From NCBI GenBank assembly GCA_018398585.1, contig JAGTTD010000011.1:7749001-7813000 (forward strand): a DNA stretch of 64,000 nt, in the 5' to 3' direction. The notes below the pieces were generated by a model. It was not told the DNA's origin. It made no database searches and saw nothing but the letters and a program-made list of their open reading frames with translations. This stretch comes from Simmondsia chinensis. Its lineage: Eukaryota; Streptophyta; Magnoliopsida; Caryophyllales; Simmondsiaceae. A program made the position numbers and the translations under genes. Below are positions 1 to 11,643 of this stretch, one piece after another; position 1 is the first letter of the stretch, and every line of letters starts with the position of its first letter.

Positions 1-199
1 TTCAAAAGCTCAATATATGCACATGAACCATAAAATGATTATGTGGTAAGATTAATTTTTTTTCGTAGTTTGAATTACTTTAATAGTATTTTTATGCAAA
101 TATTACAATTCTAGTTTTTCAATAATTTATAACCTAAGCTCTCATCTTAAAACCCAAATTTTTTTAGTAATTCACAACCTAAGCTCTGATATCACTTTA
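1..199 (-). mobile_element. Start of internal region of a gypsy-type LTR retrotransposon (truncated by window edge)
   Basis: Read on the minus strand, the LTR at 200-3924 ends at 200 and is followed after five bases by a primer-site-like sequence, so bases below 183 should be untranslated leader of the element. No gag is visible; the rest lies outside the window. The leader contains two copies of an ACCTAAGCTCT-like segment about 45 bases apart (near 133 and 178), so the primer-site region itself seems partly duplicated. The gypsy assignment rests on the long LTR with TGTAATGCCC/GGGTATTACA ends and is an inference; a copia element is not excluded. Confidence 0.5.
183..194 (-). other. Primer-binding site, initiator-Met-tRNA type
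   Basis: The minus strand reads TGATATCAGAGC, one base from the usual plant Met-tRNA primer site TGGTATCAGAGC, and sits five bases from the LTR end at 200. This fixes the orientation of the element as minus. Confidence 0.65.
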
Positions 200-834
200 T
201 GTAATGCCCCCAAATATCATACCAAATAGGCTTAAATTAAAAAGGGTGCTACACAGCCGTACTATAATGAATCCCCTCATCATTGTACGAAGCCCGAATT
301 CTTCCCATTCATAATTCCTCAATTTTCATAAAAATTCCTATAATATATAATATATTGAATCCTAAATAACATCAATACTAACGAATAAAGCTAATAGTAT
401 GAAAAGTCGAGATTACAATCTATCCAAGTAGTGTATAAAATCCCACTATATAATTTATTTAATATCCAAACCTTGAAACCAAAATAATGCTCCGAACAAT
501 ATGTCGCTTTGCCTTCCTCGTTCCTTCAGGATTGCTACACGCTACTAATTTGAAAATTTAAGGAAAAAAGGAGCGAGTGAACAATAAGCTCATCAAGTAC
601 ATCACATATCCTACCCGAACCAGTCATATTATTTAAAACAAAAAAAAATACCCAATGAAAACAAATAAAATCAATAAATCCTCAACGATCATTTTTTTAA
701 GAGAAACAAAACGTCACCTTATATTATAATACATTCCATAAAATTTCATTGGTTTGGCTCACAGATCCATCTGAGATTTTGGTTGGTATTATACCCCACA
801 ATAGGGCCATATATCAACTTTTGCATAATTCATC

Positions 835-1135
835 GGCAGCACACGCTCTTTTACAATAAATTCAATTCATCAGCGACACATGCTCTTTTAGAATGCATTC
901 AAACCTCGGTGACACACGCTCTTCTAGAATGCATTCAATTCGTCGGCGACACACGCTCTTTTAGAATGCATTCAATTCGTTAGCAACACATGCTTTTTTA
1001 GAATGCATTCAATTTGTCGACGACACATGCTCTTTTAGAACGCATTCAATTAATTGGTGACACATGCTCTTTTAGAATTCATTTAATTCATTGGCCACAC
1101 AGGCTCTTTTGGAATTTAATTCATCAACCACACAA
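835..1135. repeat. 37-bp tandem repeat, about eight units
   Basis: A unit reading approximately GACACACGCTCTTTTAGAAT followed by GCATTCAATTCGTCGGC recurs about every 37 bases from about 835 to 1135. Central units are nearly identical; outer units have diverged and the last are shortened. The short open frame across the first part is a by-product of the period and is not a gene. The array lies inside the LTR. Confidence 0.85.
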
Positions 1136-1239
1136 GTCATTTATTTATTAAATTTGTTAAATTCTATATAACGTCAACAAGTTCACGATAATTTCATCTA
1201 CATTATCACAAGTATAAATTCTTTCAACAATTCACATAC

Positions 1240-2238
1240 TAACGAAGAGCAAGGATTTCTTATGGTTTTGTTAGGTTCCATATTAGAAGTGATGCTGCCA
1301 AAGCAATTGCAAGCATGAATGGAAGGCAGGTTGCGAAGCTCATTATCAAGGTGGATTGGCCAAAGTCTAGCAGAAGGGTTTCTCCTCCACCCTTCCGGGC
1401 CTAGCCTCATCAAGCTTCTTTCCATGGATCTAATAATTTTGAGGACAACTATGTAGGGGATGGTGCTCCCACTTGTTTTCCGGATGGGACAGCTGTGGGT
1501 CGGTCCAGTCGCAGGATGGTCGTGGCAAATTCAAACAAATGTGTGAAGGATTGGCTTAGCAGATCAATTATTGCGCAATCTTTCGAGGAGGATACGCTTG
1601 ATAGTATCCTCACGTATATCACTGAGAATAACCTTATGGGTTTGGTCCCTAGAGGTCCAAGCCCAAGCACACTCATTCTGACACGTGACTCGTTTCAAAC
1701 CTTGGAGTCATATGTCCGGTCTCGAAAACAGGTGTTGCTCCATAAGTTCAAGACTATAGCTAGGTACTCAGGTCAGACTCTTAGTTTATTGCATCGAAAA
1801 GTGTGGATCGAAGTTCATGGATTGCTTGTTCAATGTTGGTCGAAGAAATGCTTCATAGATTTTGCCAATATATGGGGCAAGTTTATCCAAGTTGACTCTA
1901 GAGCGTTAGCGATGAGGTGCGTTGATGTTGCTCGGATACTTATTGAAATGTGCTCCCCTTCTCTGATTCATCAAATTGTCCAAGTTCGGTTTAATGGGGG
2001 AATTCGCCTATTTTTTGTCAAAGATGTTAATTCCAAGCTGATCCCTAATTGCCCTCCAGAGGTTATCACCCTCACCACCTCTGCTAGGATTTCCTGGGAA
2101 TTGGCCTCTTCTCCTCAATTCAGTATGACCACCATAGCGTGCTCCATCAAGAATCTAGCCCTCCAGATGGCCTACAAGATCTCCAACTACCTGGCTTGGG
2201 TGGTGGTCAGATATCTTTGGGTTCTCATTCAAGATTGA
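1240..2238 (+). pseudogene. LINE ORF1 relic: RRM-like segment plus DUF4283 domain
   Basis: Near 1255-1375 the plus strand codes for a phrase like YGFVRF..DAAKAI..MNGRQV, resembling the RNP motif of the RRM at the start of many plant LINE ORF1 proteins. From 1495 to 2238 an open frame of 247 codons contains VWIEVHG near residue 105, then a W..K.F......G.F..VD pattern and an ARILIE segment. This is the usual order in DUF4283, the nucleic-acid-binding domain of these proteins. The RRM and DUF4283 parts are separated by stops. No zinc knuckle is obvious downstream. Role: RNA-binding chaperone of a non-LTR element; not expected to function here. Confidence 0.6.
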
Positions 2239-3197
2239 CCACAATTATCGTGATGAGTGAGAAGCGCAATAGGGGCTAGTTTGACATTCTTGCTGGTGGT
2301 CGGTTGATCGGTAGGTGCTTCTCAGATCTTATTTGTCTACGCTCGGTCATTTCATCTACCTTTCTATAGTCAAATTCCCAACTTCCAGTTTTGGTTTCTT
2401 AATCTCCTTTCACCCTACCGTGAATCGACATTGGCCTGGATGACTTAGCGGGGTCCTAAGACTCTTTTTCGATTCCAATTAACCAGGTTCGGGATGTCAG
2501 TACTGATAGCAACTTTAAGTCTTCTGGACCCGAGTACCCACCAGGTTTTAAGCCCCCTTCAGTAGCGATGCCGCATGTAACTGAGTCTAGGGGGAAAGGG
2601 AAGCAAAGAAGAAAGAGGGTAGCGAACCTTTAGGCTACAAGCTCCTTGTCGTCAAAGAAGAGCCGAAGAGCTCAAAAGCATAAGATGAAACAAAAAGTGA
2701 GGCGGGACTAGCAAAAATTCATGAAAGATATGTCTCCTGATAGTAGCGCAAAGAAACTGAGCAAACCTTTTGGGAGACAAAAACGAGGAAATTGACAAGG
2801 AAGGATGATAATGCCAAGGTTGTTGGTAAATATTATGTTGCAAAGCGTAGGTGGAAGCTCGGAAAAAGGCTTGGTTTAACATATGGTGGCGATGAAGCGG
2901 ATATGATTGAGCTTTTTGCAAGGATGGAGTAGGGTTTTAGTTTGTCCAATCCCCTGTCAATCTCTCTCCAGCTCTGTCATAACATGCCGTCTTCTTCGAG
3001 CGCCTCTCGCCCAGTGCTTTTCTAGCCATGTTCTGCATATTTTTGATTCTGTTGTTTTTTCTTTGCTTTCCTATCTTCTTAGATGTTTTCTGGTTTGTGA
3101 TTCTATTCCCTGATATTTTTCAGGTTCTCTTAGGCCTTGCTTGTTCGAGTGGCCTATTCTGTACTGCGACTCTCTCGCTAATTATAAAAAAAAAAAA
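1240..3197 (+). mobile_element. LINE-like insertion (ORF1 part only) with poly(A) tail
   Basis: This segment encodes RRM and DUF4283 relics typical of plant L1-type ORF1, then a non-coding tail ending in an A-rich run at about 3185-3197. No endonuclease or reverse transcriptase follows, so it is a deleted or partial copy. Related 24-base stretches, AATTCTTTCA followed by an ATTCACATA-like end, occur at 1217-1240 and 3271-3294. They could be a target-site duplication, but the right copy lies 74 bases beyond the poly(A), and the flank also has its own local duplication (3229-3273 versus 3327-3371). Exact ends are unresolved. Confidence 0.5.
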
Positions 3198-3564
3198 TCA
3201 TCAAATTGATGTATAGATCACTATAATTTCAAACTATAAGAGTAGAATACACACAATCAATCAAACACATAATTCTTTCAAAAATTCACATATTCTGTCA
3301 TCGTATCAACGTATTAATCAATCAATTTCAAATCGTAAGAATAGTAATCGCACAATCAATCAAACACATATGCCCCATCCTATTTTATCAAACTAATATA
3401 CCATTCAAAATATAGTCTTATACATAAATCTTGTAAAGCAGTCTTTATATTCCACAAACAAGTAGGAAAAGTGGCATACTTACATTCAATATCTTCCAAT
3501 TCGTTTTTCGAACTTAGTTTCGAAAACTTATCAAGGAAGAGTAGTTGGGATTGACATTTGACGC

Positions 3565-3565
<1 letters not shown>

Positions 3566-3597
<32 letters not shown>
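3566..3597. repeat. (GA)16 microsatellite
   Basis: An uninterrupted AG/GA dinucleotide run, followed by further purine-rich sequence to about 3630, inside the LTR. Confidence 0.95.
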
Positions 3598-3602
<5 letters not shown>

Positions 3603-3924
3603 TCGGAAGAGGGGAGGAGAAACTAGGGTTTAAACCCTTCTCCTCTCTTATACATATTAAATTATATAACCCCAATAATATTAATAGGCCCTTTCTTAAT
3701 TAGGCCATTATTTTTTTTTATAACCAAGTCAAAATAATAGTGAATTCTAATTATATTATAATAATACCTAGCCCAATTTAGTTAAACCGATTTTCACATA
3801 TTATAATATCTAGCCAAATTTAATTACCCTTGTTTTCACATATTATGATACCGAGTCCAATTTAATTAGACTAGGTTTCACATATTATAATGTCTAGCCC
3901 AATTTAATTAGACCGGGTATTACA

Positions 3925-4439
3925 TACTACCTCTTTGACAAGCCTTAACAACCCCCATTATGTTATCCTTCACAATATCCCAATATTTTCTGGAAGAAAT
4001 ACACACTATGTTGAATCAATAGCCCAATCTATAGTGTAATAGGTAATGAGCAGCGCCAAAAAAAGTGTGAGAAAGGTCGAGACCATGATCCAGCATACCT
4101 CAAATATAATGAAGAATATGCTTGACGACTTTCCAGTGCACGTCGCGAGGATCATGCATGAAGAGACAAACTTGGTTGAATGCAAAAGAGATGCTAGCCA
4201 ATTAAGGGTGAGATATTGTTAGACATTAACAGTATAGCATTAAAATGTCAAAAAAAGGAATATGAAGTTGGTCATAGAAGAAAAACATTCATGACCTGCA
4301 TAAAAATAGAGAATTTTTTAGCTTTTTTTACAAAATATTCTCAAAAAACTGGAAAAGCTATTCAACAGCCTAGTTTTTCAACTGGAGAACATGGAAAACA
4401 ATTTTGTATTGTGGAAGACTAAATAAAAGTGTGTAAGTT
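3925..4439. other. Unassigned spacer between two retrotransposon relics
   Basis: No coding similarity, RNA gene or repeat structure was recognised. A 68-codon open frame at 4216-4422 is lysine-rich, has no recognisable motif and is probably chance. The stretch probably belongs to the decayed body of the minus-strand copia element whose gag begins at 4440. Confidence 0.4.
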
Positions 4440-5330
4440 CTCTCTTAGAAACACGGGAGTCAATGGAAGCAAGATCGTCCGCAATTGACCTTAGTTCGGA
4501 AAGATAAACATCCATTATTTTGCTATCTTCTAGGTGGGTGGCAAAATGGGTTCAGAGATCAAACTCTTTAGCCATCGAGTGATCCAGAAAATGCTTGGTG
4601 AGGGCATCCCACATGGCCTTTGATGTGGTGTGCCGAGCTATAGTGTTTATAAGGGAACAAGAAAGGGTAGCAGCAATGCAGGAGCGAAAAATTGGGTTAG
4701 TGCGCACCTATGTTCTATGTTCATGGTTGGGATAGGCCCATCCATCAGTACTTGAGATTTGGGGAGGGGGACACGAATATTAGCCATCAATGTAACCGAG
4801 TAATTGATGGGCTAATAAGAACATGTTGAATTATTCCTGCCAAGTTAGGTAATCAGTTATTGTTTCTAATTTTATAGTGACAATATTAGTAATACTAGAA
4901 AAGGGAAGTAAAAATAAGGATGGGGTATTAATTTATGAGTTAAAATGAAATAAAATTAGGGTTAACAAAATTTAGGTTGGGGGGAAGGATGGCAAGGGCA
5001 CCGTCCCTAGGGGTGGTAGCAAAGGGGTCGCGTCCATGAGAGGGAGCCCACGAGATGTGCAGTAGGCGCCAGTGCCCATGGATGAGAAGAGCAAGGGAAA
5101 ATTAATGGAAGGGAAAGGGAAGGAGATGCCCAAGATAAGCACTGGAGTCACTATAGGCCTCCCAAGGTAGTGGTGTACCAGAGATAGCTACGACCGCATC
5201 TACTGTCCAATGGAAGGAAGAACTCGAGGTGGTGGGACCAATCTTTAGTGGGTCAGCCACCACTTGGGAGTCGGTCGCTGTTCGATGACTCGATTGGGTA
5301 CTAGCATGATGGTTGTCGGTGTCCACTAGG
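4440..5330 (-). pseudogene. Ty1/copia gag relic (UBN2-type)
   Basis: On the minus strand, 4890-4440 translates piecewise to patterns typical of copia gag: an NYLTW-like start, FLLAHQLLGYIDG, then SKAMWDAL, LSELRSIADDLASID. Stops interrupt it, including one after a KEFDL phrase. A Ser/Thr-rich segment at 5326-5102 is a probable N-terminal extension. Gag forms the virus-like particle. The matching primer site and LTR lie at 5548 and beyond, so the order LTR-PBS-gag is kept. Integrase and reverse transcriptase are absent on the left, so the element is truncated. Confidence 0.7.
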
Positions 5331-5352
5331 CAAGTGGTGGCCTCTTTTTTTT

Positions 5353-5380
5353 GGGGGGGGGGGGGGGGGGGGGGGGGGGG
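5353..5380. repeat. G28 homopolymer run
   Basis: Twenty-eight consecutive G on the plus strand, preceded by eight T and followed by more G-rich sequence. It lies just upstream of the minus-strand gag relic. The run length may be unreliable in assembly. Confidence 0.9.
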
Positions 5381-5547
5381 TGGGGGCGGGCGGGGGTTCG
5401 GATGCGGTGCTGGTATAGGATCACTTTGGGTGTGCTGCCATTGCTTATATAAATTAAGAACAATTGAAAAGAAAGTAGAACATAGAACTTACAATACAAA
5501 AACAAAAGAGAAAAGTAGAAAAGGAAGAAAGCAAGAATTAAAAATAC

Positions 5548-5557
5548 TCTGATACCA
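5548..5557 (-). other. Primer-binding site, initiator-Met-tRNA type
   Basis: The minus strand reads TGGTATCAGA(G) directly adjoining the LTR end at 5558, an exact match to the standard plant Met-tRNA primer site. This ties the gag at 4440-5330 to the LTR to its right. Confidence 0.8.
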
Positions 5558-5684
5558 TGTAAAAATAGAGAAATGTTATTCTTGAATGAGTAAACAGAAG
5601 TTCTATGAGGCTTTTATATAGGAAAAACTAGAGAGCTAAATTAAATGTAGTGCCCATAGGCTAGGTTGACCCTAGGGCTAAAAT

Positions 5685-5697
5685 GGTAAATGCATTT
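5685..5697. repeat. Left copy of 13-bp LINE target-site duplication
   Basis: GGTAAATGCATTT at 5685-5697 is repeated exactly at 11631-11643. The copies bracket the minus-strand LINE, and the oligo(T) of its tail runs directly from the left copy. Confidence 0.9.
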
Positions 5698-5887
5698 TTT
5701 TTTTTGGTAAATCAGTGAGAAATACCATATATGATCAGAAATATATGTACAAGTCTACAAGGGGCATACCTCAAGCCAAGGCCAAAAGGGCTACATCAAA
5801 TAATCAATCAAAGAAAGAAACAAAGCACGAAGTATCAATGGCCAATATGACTAAACAAAGACAACAAGCAAATGAAAGCAATTAAAG

Positions 5888-8800
5888 CTAACGCTCAATC
5901 TCCCACTCCTGCAGAAGCTGCAAGTGGCGATGAGCACCGCCAAGTGTAGGAGTAGTAATAAGACGGCTGCGGACCAATCTTGTGATCTCCTCAGTGACAA
6001 CTGCAGAAGGCCTGGACTGGGAGCGATGAATCCTCAAGTTACGCTCATACCAGAGGATGTAAACTGTCGCGAAGAAATAAAGGCGGGCAAGGATCCGATC
6101 CACCCCGTGACCACGGAGCCTGCTAGCAGCCCACTGAACCAGCTCGCGCTGTGGAAGGGTGGGCCAGGCAAAAGAGGTGCGAGTAGCTGCAGGTAACAGA
6201 GTAGCTGCAGGTGAAGAAGAGATGGTCATGCGGCTCAGCATCTGACCTGCACAATGTGCAAGTACCCCGTAGATCCTGCACTCGATGTCTCAGCAGTCTG
6301 TCAAATGTCCATAGTCGCTCACAGGAGGCAAGCCACAAAATGAAGGAGTGCCGCGGGATGTGAAGTTGGAACCAAAGGAGATGATGGATGGAGTCCTCCT
6401 CCCTATGACTGCGAATCATCTCCCATGCCGATCTAGTGGTGAAAACCCCAGATGGGTCCCTCATCCATTATATACTGTCAGCTACCCCCGGTCGGGGCCT
6501 GAAGTCAACAGAATCCCAGATAGGAAGCAGCTCATCAATATCCCGTGGGAAATGCCACTGATCACCCTCAATAATATCTGAAACTTGAGAGCCCAAACGA
6601 TGACCATTGGAATGGAGGAGGCGGAAAGTGAACCGCCACTCCAAACATCCACACGGCAGCCAGTAATCGGACCATAAAGCAGTGTCCTGGCCATCACCAA
6701 TGATATGCCGAAAAGCCCCAGCACAAAGCGATCGAACACCAAGAATGCTCCTCCAAGACCATGAAATTGAACCTCTCGGCCGAATATCCCAGAAGCACTT
6801 CTCCTGGAGTTGGTTGGCATGAATCCACCGAGGCCAGAGAGAGTCACTATTAGTGAGTAGAACCCAAATATGCTTCATGAAAGAACCTTGGTTCCACTCA
6901 TGCAGACGCCGAACCCCGAGACCACCCTCCCTGCGAGGATAACATAGATGCTCCCAGGAGACCTTGGCCCCACCCAGGCCCAGAGAAGCGCCCTTCCAGA
7001 GAAAGGCTGCAAGATTCGACTCAATCTTCTTAATCATTAGCTTTAGGAGAATGAAGACAGATGACCAGAAGACCTGAATAGAGAACAAGACCGATCTGAT
7101 AAACTGCAAGCGCCGGGCATAAGATAAAGCGCGAGATGTCCAAAGCTAGATGCAAGCAAGGATGCAGTCTAAAAGAGGCTTACAATCAATGAACCGAAGC
7201 CTCCTCCTGATAAGCGGCACCGCCAAATACTTGACCGGGCACTGACCCAACCGGAACCCCAAAATATTAAGGAGAGTCTGCTGAAGCTCAGAATCAACCC
7301 CAGTAATGAAGACGGTGCTCTTTGCTGCATTCGAGGACAACCCTGACAGTGCAGCAAAACAATCTAAAGTCTCACGAAGAACTGACAAGCTGCCCTCATC
7401 AACCTCACTAAAAATCGTAAGGTCATCAGCAAAGCACAAGTGAGTAAGGCTGGTACTCTGGCAACGAGGATGAAAGCAAAACCTCGGATCAGAAGATGCA
7501 CAGCGAAGCAAACCCCGTAAGCCCTCCATGGAAATAACAAAGAGGTAGGGCGAGAGAGGATCCCCCTGCTTGATGCCCCTGCTCGTGCCGAAAAAACCAT
7601 AAAGCTCGCCGTTAATGGCGACTGAAAATCTGGCTATGGAAAGGCACTCCCTCACCCATCAAATCATGACCTCAGGTATACCCATACAGCGCATAGTAGT
7701 AAGAATGAACTCCCAGCGAACTGTCAAAATCCTTGCGAAGATCAACCTTCAGAGCACATCGAGGCGAAAGCGTCTGAAGATTATAGTCGCTTAGAAGCTC
7801 CTGAGCCAACATAATACAATCAGATATCCTTTGCCCAGGAACCAAAGCAGATTGCGAGTCATCAATGAGGTAAGGAAGAACCCCATTTAGCCTATTTGCA
7901 ATGATCTTAGTGATGCACTTATAGATCACATTGCAACAGGAGATTGGGCGAAAGTCAGCGAAAGTGGAGGGATTCCCCACCTCCGGGATCAAGCTGATAC
8001 GAGTGGAGTTCAGAGCGCCAAGCATGCGCCCTGACTGAAAGAAAGACCGGACAGCCCGAACAATCTCACGCCCCACCACATCCCAAGCCCTCTTAAAAAA
8101 GAGGGAGGTATAGCCATCAGGGCCAGGTGCCCTATCATCACTAGTGGAGAACAGGGCGTCTCTCACCTCAACATCAGTAACTGGAATAAATAGCGGACGA
8201 GCCTGATCCTCAGAAAGATAGGTCTGAAAGAGCTCCAAAATATCCTCACGAAGCGGCCCACTCGGCTCTGTCAATAAGTCTCAAAAGTAGGAGACTCCTG
8301 CCTCAGAAACCTCACTGTCATCCTACGTCCTCCTAGCCTGCCGTCGCGTGATACACTTATGCAAAAACCAGGTGCTCTGATCTCCCAAAGAGAGCCACTG
8401 GATACTTGACTTCTGACGATAGAAAGCCTCCTCATCCCCACACAGCCGCGAGTACTCCCGAGACAGACGACACTCCTCCTCACAAAGTAACATACTCTCG
8501 GGCCCATCATCTAAAGCCCGCTGAGCCTCCATCCAGGCATCCCTCGCCGCCACAACCCGAGCTAATATGTGGCTATAATGTCTAGCATTGAGGGCCTTTA
8601 GCTCACCCTTCAGCCTCATCAGCTTCTGAGTGAGCTGAAACATAGGCGTGCCCTCAATACTAGTCTCCCAAAGCCTCCTCACAGTAGGTAGAAACTCCTC
8701 ATGGTCAGCCCAAAAGTTAAAGAACTTGAAAGGGAGCTGCGATGTGGGACGTTCTCCAAGGCCTCTAACTACAAAGAGACAAAGGTTAGAACATAACTCC

Positions 8801-9465
8801 CGTGGAAGGAACTCAGCAAATGAGGAAGAAAAAGTGCGAAGTCAGCCCTCGCTCACCATGCACCAGTCGAGACGCTTCAGAATGAGAGCGTCCCCATCTA
8901 ACCCATTGGACCACGTGTAACGTAGCCTAGAGAACGGAAGAATTGTGAGCTTAGAATCATGAACACAGTCTCTCAAGTCATCCATGTGGCCAGGCCAAGA
9001 GTCCCGACCACCTTTCCTGTCACTCAGACTGAGGATAGCGTTAAAGTCCCCAAGGAGTATCCAAGGCTCCCCCTGAAGGCCCACGCTGGCTCCTCGAATA
9101 TACCTCCATAGCTCCCGACGCGATCCCGGCTCGTTAAAGCTGTAGACAAATGTAACAGTGAAGTCCACATCACCTCGGATATCAGAAACTCGGCAGGTGA
9201 GATACTGATCTCCACCCTATACTCTCACTACACGGTAGAAAGTGGGATCCCATAAAACAATGATGCGACACCCACGGGGTTGCACCCTACTGATTAGAAA
9301 CTGCCACCCCTCAGCACAGCGGGTAACAGCGGACTCAAAAACAATAGGGTTGGTCTTGGTCTCAACCAAGCCAACTAGACTCAAATGACTGGAAGAGATC
9401 CAACGATGCACAACACTGATAGTTTTGGGGTTATTAAACCCCCTCACATTCCAGCATCCTATCAT
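5888..9465 (-). pseudogene. LINE ORF2: AP-like endonuclease, reverse transcriptase, zf-RVT
   Basis: Starts with GCWNVRGFNNP (endonuclease N-terminus). The endonuclease continues with LLGDFNAI and a YTWSN motif near 8910. After a helical linker (8682-8323) the reverse transcriptase begins: DRAPGPDGY, then FRPISCCN, NRLNGVLP and QSALVPGQRISD. After a frameshift near the KAYDS-equivalent, GIKQGDPLSPYLF and the catalytic FADD (about 7420) follow. A later part (7109-6123) has FLWKG, a W...C.P..EGGLG pattern and the cysteine-rich zf-RVT segment CTLCRSD. The last frame ends at 5888. Frame breaks occur near 9200, 8830, 8290, 7670, 7120 and 6200. Confidence 0.88.
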
Positions 9466-11010
9466 GGGAAACTGGAGAACTATCGCGGACCCTCACGGCC
9501 TTTACGGCCACCACGAGTACCCTGAGCATCCTGAGCGCCCGAGTAGCCTGAACACCCTGAACAATGAGAGCAGTAGTAGAGCGCATAACACGAACAGTTG
9601 GAGCAGGTTTGGGAGGAGCATCTGACGTGGACGCCTCCCCAGATCGCCGCTCGACTAGAAGAGCGAACCGGTTCAAAGACTCGATACCTGTCTCCGCTGG
9701 CCGAATCTCAACACAAGAAAGAGGCTCATAAATCCCCAAAAGAGCATCCTGAGCCTCCTTAACCTCCATAGGAACAAGAGCCCGATTCAGATCCTCCGTC
9801 GAGCTAGCTTTCTCACCATCAGCGGATGAATCAGCAGCAGAATGAGAGGTGTGGGCCGGTGCAGGACCCAGCACGAGCCCGATAGTACCAGGACCCAAAT
9901 TGGGCTGGGCTAGGGGAGGAGGCGGAGTCCTACCCCCCTCTCCACCTGGGCCGCGATTTGGCCCAGGAAGCCTGAGCCCGGTGTGGGCCACAGGCTGGTC
10001 AGGACCGCCACCAACAGGCGGCCCACCAAAGTGAGAAGGGGACACAGCCACCCCCCCACTCTCTCTCTCCCCACCAATGACTCTCCACTCCTCCATCGGT
10101 CTAGCGGCAATAGCCATGCCCCCAGCCCTGCCCCCACCAACCGCTGTGACACCCACCGGCACCGGCATCGGTGCCGGCTCCGTGAGGCCACTCGAAGTTT
10201 CAGCACCATTTTTATTTTTAGATTTTTTTTTTCTATGCCCTAGCTCTGGGGCGGCATTACAAGGAGCCTCCAAGTAGCAGGAGGTGAACAATCATGCCCA
10301 AACACCATACAAGCCGGACAGCGCTTTGGCATCCCCTCACGCGTGATACCAAGGTGGACCCGAACACCACGCACCTCAATGAGGGTCTCCCGGGTCACAG
10401 GAGCTGTGGCCCTCACCTCAACACATACCCAGATGTATCCCAAACGAGTACCATCAGCCGTGAGTTTGTTCATGAACAAAGGCCTACCAATGGTACTGCT
10501 AGCATAGCTAATCCCCGCGGGCTTCCAAAGAGACAAAGGAAGACCCGATATCCGGACCCAAATAGGAGTGGTTTGGCTATCCCTACGCACAGTTAGTTCC
10601 TCCTTCCAAAGCTGGAGGGACATGCAAATGCCCTTGAAGAACGAAGGACCACCTAACAACACGCTCTCGGCTGGCGCCCTAGTGCAAAACCGAAAGTAAT
10701 AAACTTCTCCATCAGATAGGACACATTCAAGGCCCTTATTCCCTCAGAGAAAACTAGCAATATCCAGAGCACGAGAGTAGGCCAATCCTGTGCCAATGAG
10801 CCTACCCACCAAGCAACGGTCCCATAGATCGTTGATGGAATCTAAGACCTCATCAGGAACAACCCCTAAAGGCTTGCCATCAACAAGAATAGGTTCAAAA
10901 TATTGCAAAGTGTTCAACTCAGTGGTTCAGACCCGGCAGCCCAAGTGGCGGTACCCGCACCACCACCCGCTGGTCCCGAACTCTCAGCCACAGCATCATG
11001 CACCCCAGGC
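9434..11010 (-). pseudogene. LINE ORF1: DUF4283 plus CCHC-type zinc knuckle
   Basis: The start is taken at the minus-strand ATG ending at 11010. An early part includes a VDGKPLG..P..VL.SIN.LW pattern, then a stop and a frameshift. From 10662 a 140-codon frame gives WVRISGLPLSLW, the core of DUF4283, and ends near a zinc-knuckle-like CPACMVFGHDC. Just after the knuckle (near 10290) the frame changes to a 285-codon Pro/Gly-rich, basic tail (10291-9434), as is usual for plant LINE ORF1 linkers. Its end overlaps the ORF2 start. Role: nucleic-acid binding in the LINE RNP. At least two frameshifts disable it. Confidence 0.75.
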
Positions 11011-11630
11011 ATGGTGCATGAATAACAAGTCAAGCAAAGAAACCCTAGAAAATTAAGGTTTGGATGCCCACAAGCCATCGCCGGCCACCAAGACCGGTCG
11101 GTTGAGTCACCAAGACGTCGACCAACACCAAGTAGTCACCAAGACGCCGACCAACACCAAGTAGCAAGGATTATGAGGACTTACAATCGAACGCTCCGAA
11201 ATCAAAGAGAGAGAACCCAAGGGAGATCGCGAGCGCGCGAGAGAGAAAAGAGAAGCTCCCCACCACAACACCACCGCACGAAAGGAGAAGGAGAGGAGAG
11301 CACCGGGCAGTCAACGCCGGTAAAGGGGCCACCAGAGGCACTCCCAAACATCCTACGAAACAATCACCAGACCAACAAACCCTAACTCCCTCATTTGCTT
11401 TTTCCTCCCTCATCGGTCACCGCCATGGCAAGCTAAGACCACCACCGGGAAGTGGAGACCCCAACGAACGTTCGCCGCCTGACCCCGCCCCCTACATCGC
11501 CGCCGCCGCCACGTGTTAAAATGCGTGCCCTAGTGGCGCCACCAAATCACCTCCCCAATTGTCCAAGTCGCCTCCCGTGTCTCCAGAGCAAAAGAAGTGT
11601 TTCTCCCGTGGGTGGCTTATCTTATTAACC

Positions 11631-11643
11631 GGTAAATGCATTT
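11631..11643. repeat. Right copy of 13-bp LINE target-site duplication
   Basis: Exact repeat of 5685-5697, at the 5' boundary of the minus-strand LINE. Confidence 0.9.

Larger units (their letters stand above)
200..3924 (-). repeat. Long 5' LTR (minus-strand element) with a nested LINE relic
   Basis: The plus strand begins TGTAATGCCC at 200 and ends GGGTATTACA at 3915-3924, an imperfect inverted pair with TG..CA ends as expected for an LTR. A Met-type primer site lies just outside the left end. Removing the LINE-like insert (about 1240-3270) leaves about 1.7 kb. It holds a 37-bp tandem repeat and a (GA)16 microsatellite. The five bases outside the right end (TACTA) cannot be compared with the other element end, which is off the window. 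Ends are seen; the gypsy-lineage assignment is inferred. Confidence 0.6.
5694..11630 (-). mobile_element. L1-type non-LTR retrotransposon, near full length
   Basis: Read on the minus strand: about 620 bases of 5' leader (11630-11011), ORF1 (11010-9434), ORF2 (9465-5888), a short 3' region, then poly(A), seen as a T run ending near 5694. A perfect 13-bp target-site duplication (5685-5697 and 11631-11643) bounds it, so the copy has both ends and was inserted by target-primed reverse transcription. The 5' leader is GC-rich, unlike its surroundings. ORF1 and ORF2 overlap by 32 bases in different frames, and both carry frameshifts, so it is not autonomous. The host site is the LTR of a decayed copia element. 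Confidence 0.9.

Noticed and set aside
5313..5552. Glycine-run protein on the plus strand
   Set aside because: Its glycines are the translated G28 homopolymer, and the frame is antisense to the gag relic.
9849..10277. Plus-strand Pro-rich open frames
   Set aside because: They are antisense to LINE ORF1, whose domain content is on the minus strand. GC-rich sequence simply lacks stops.
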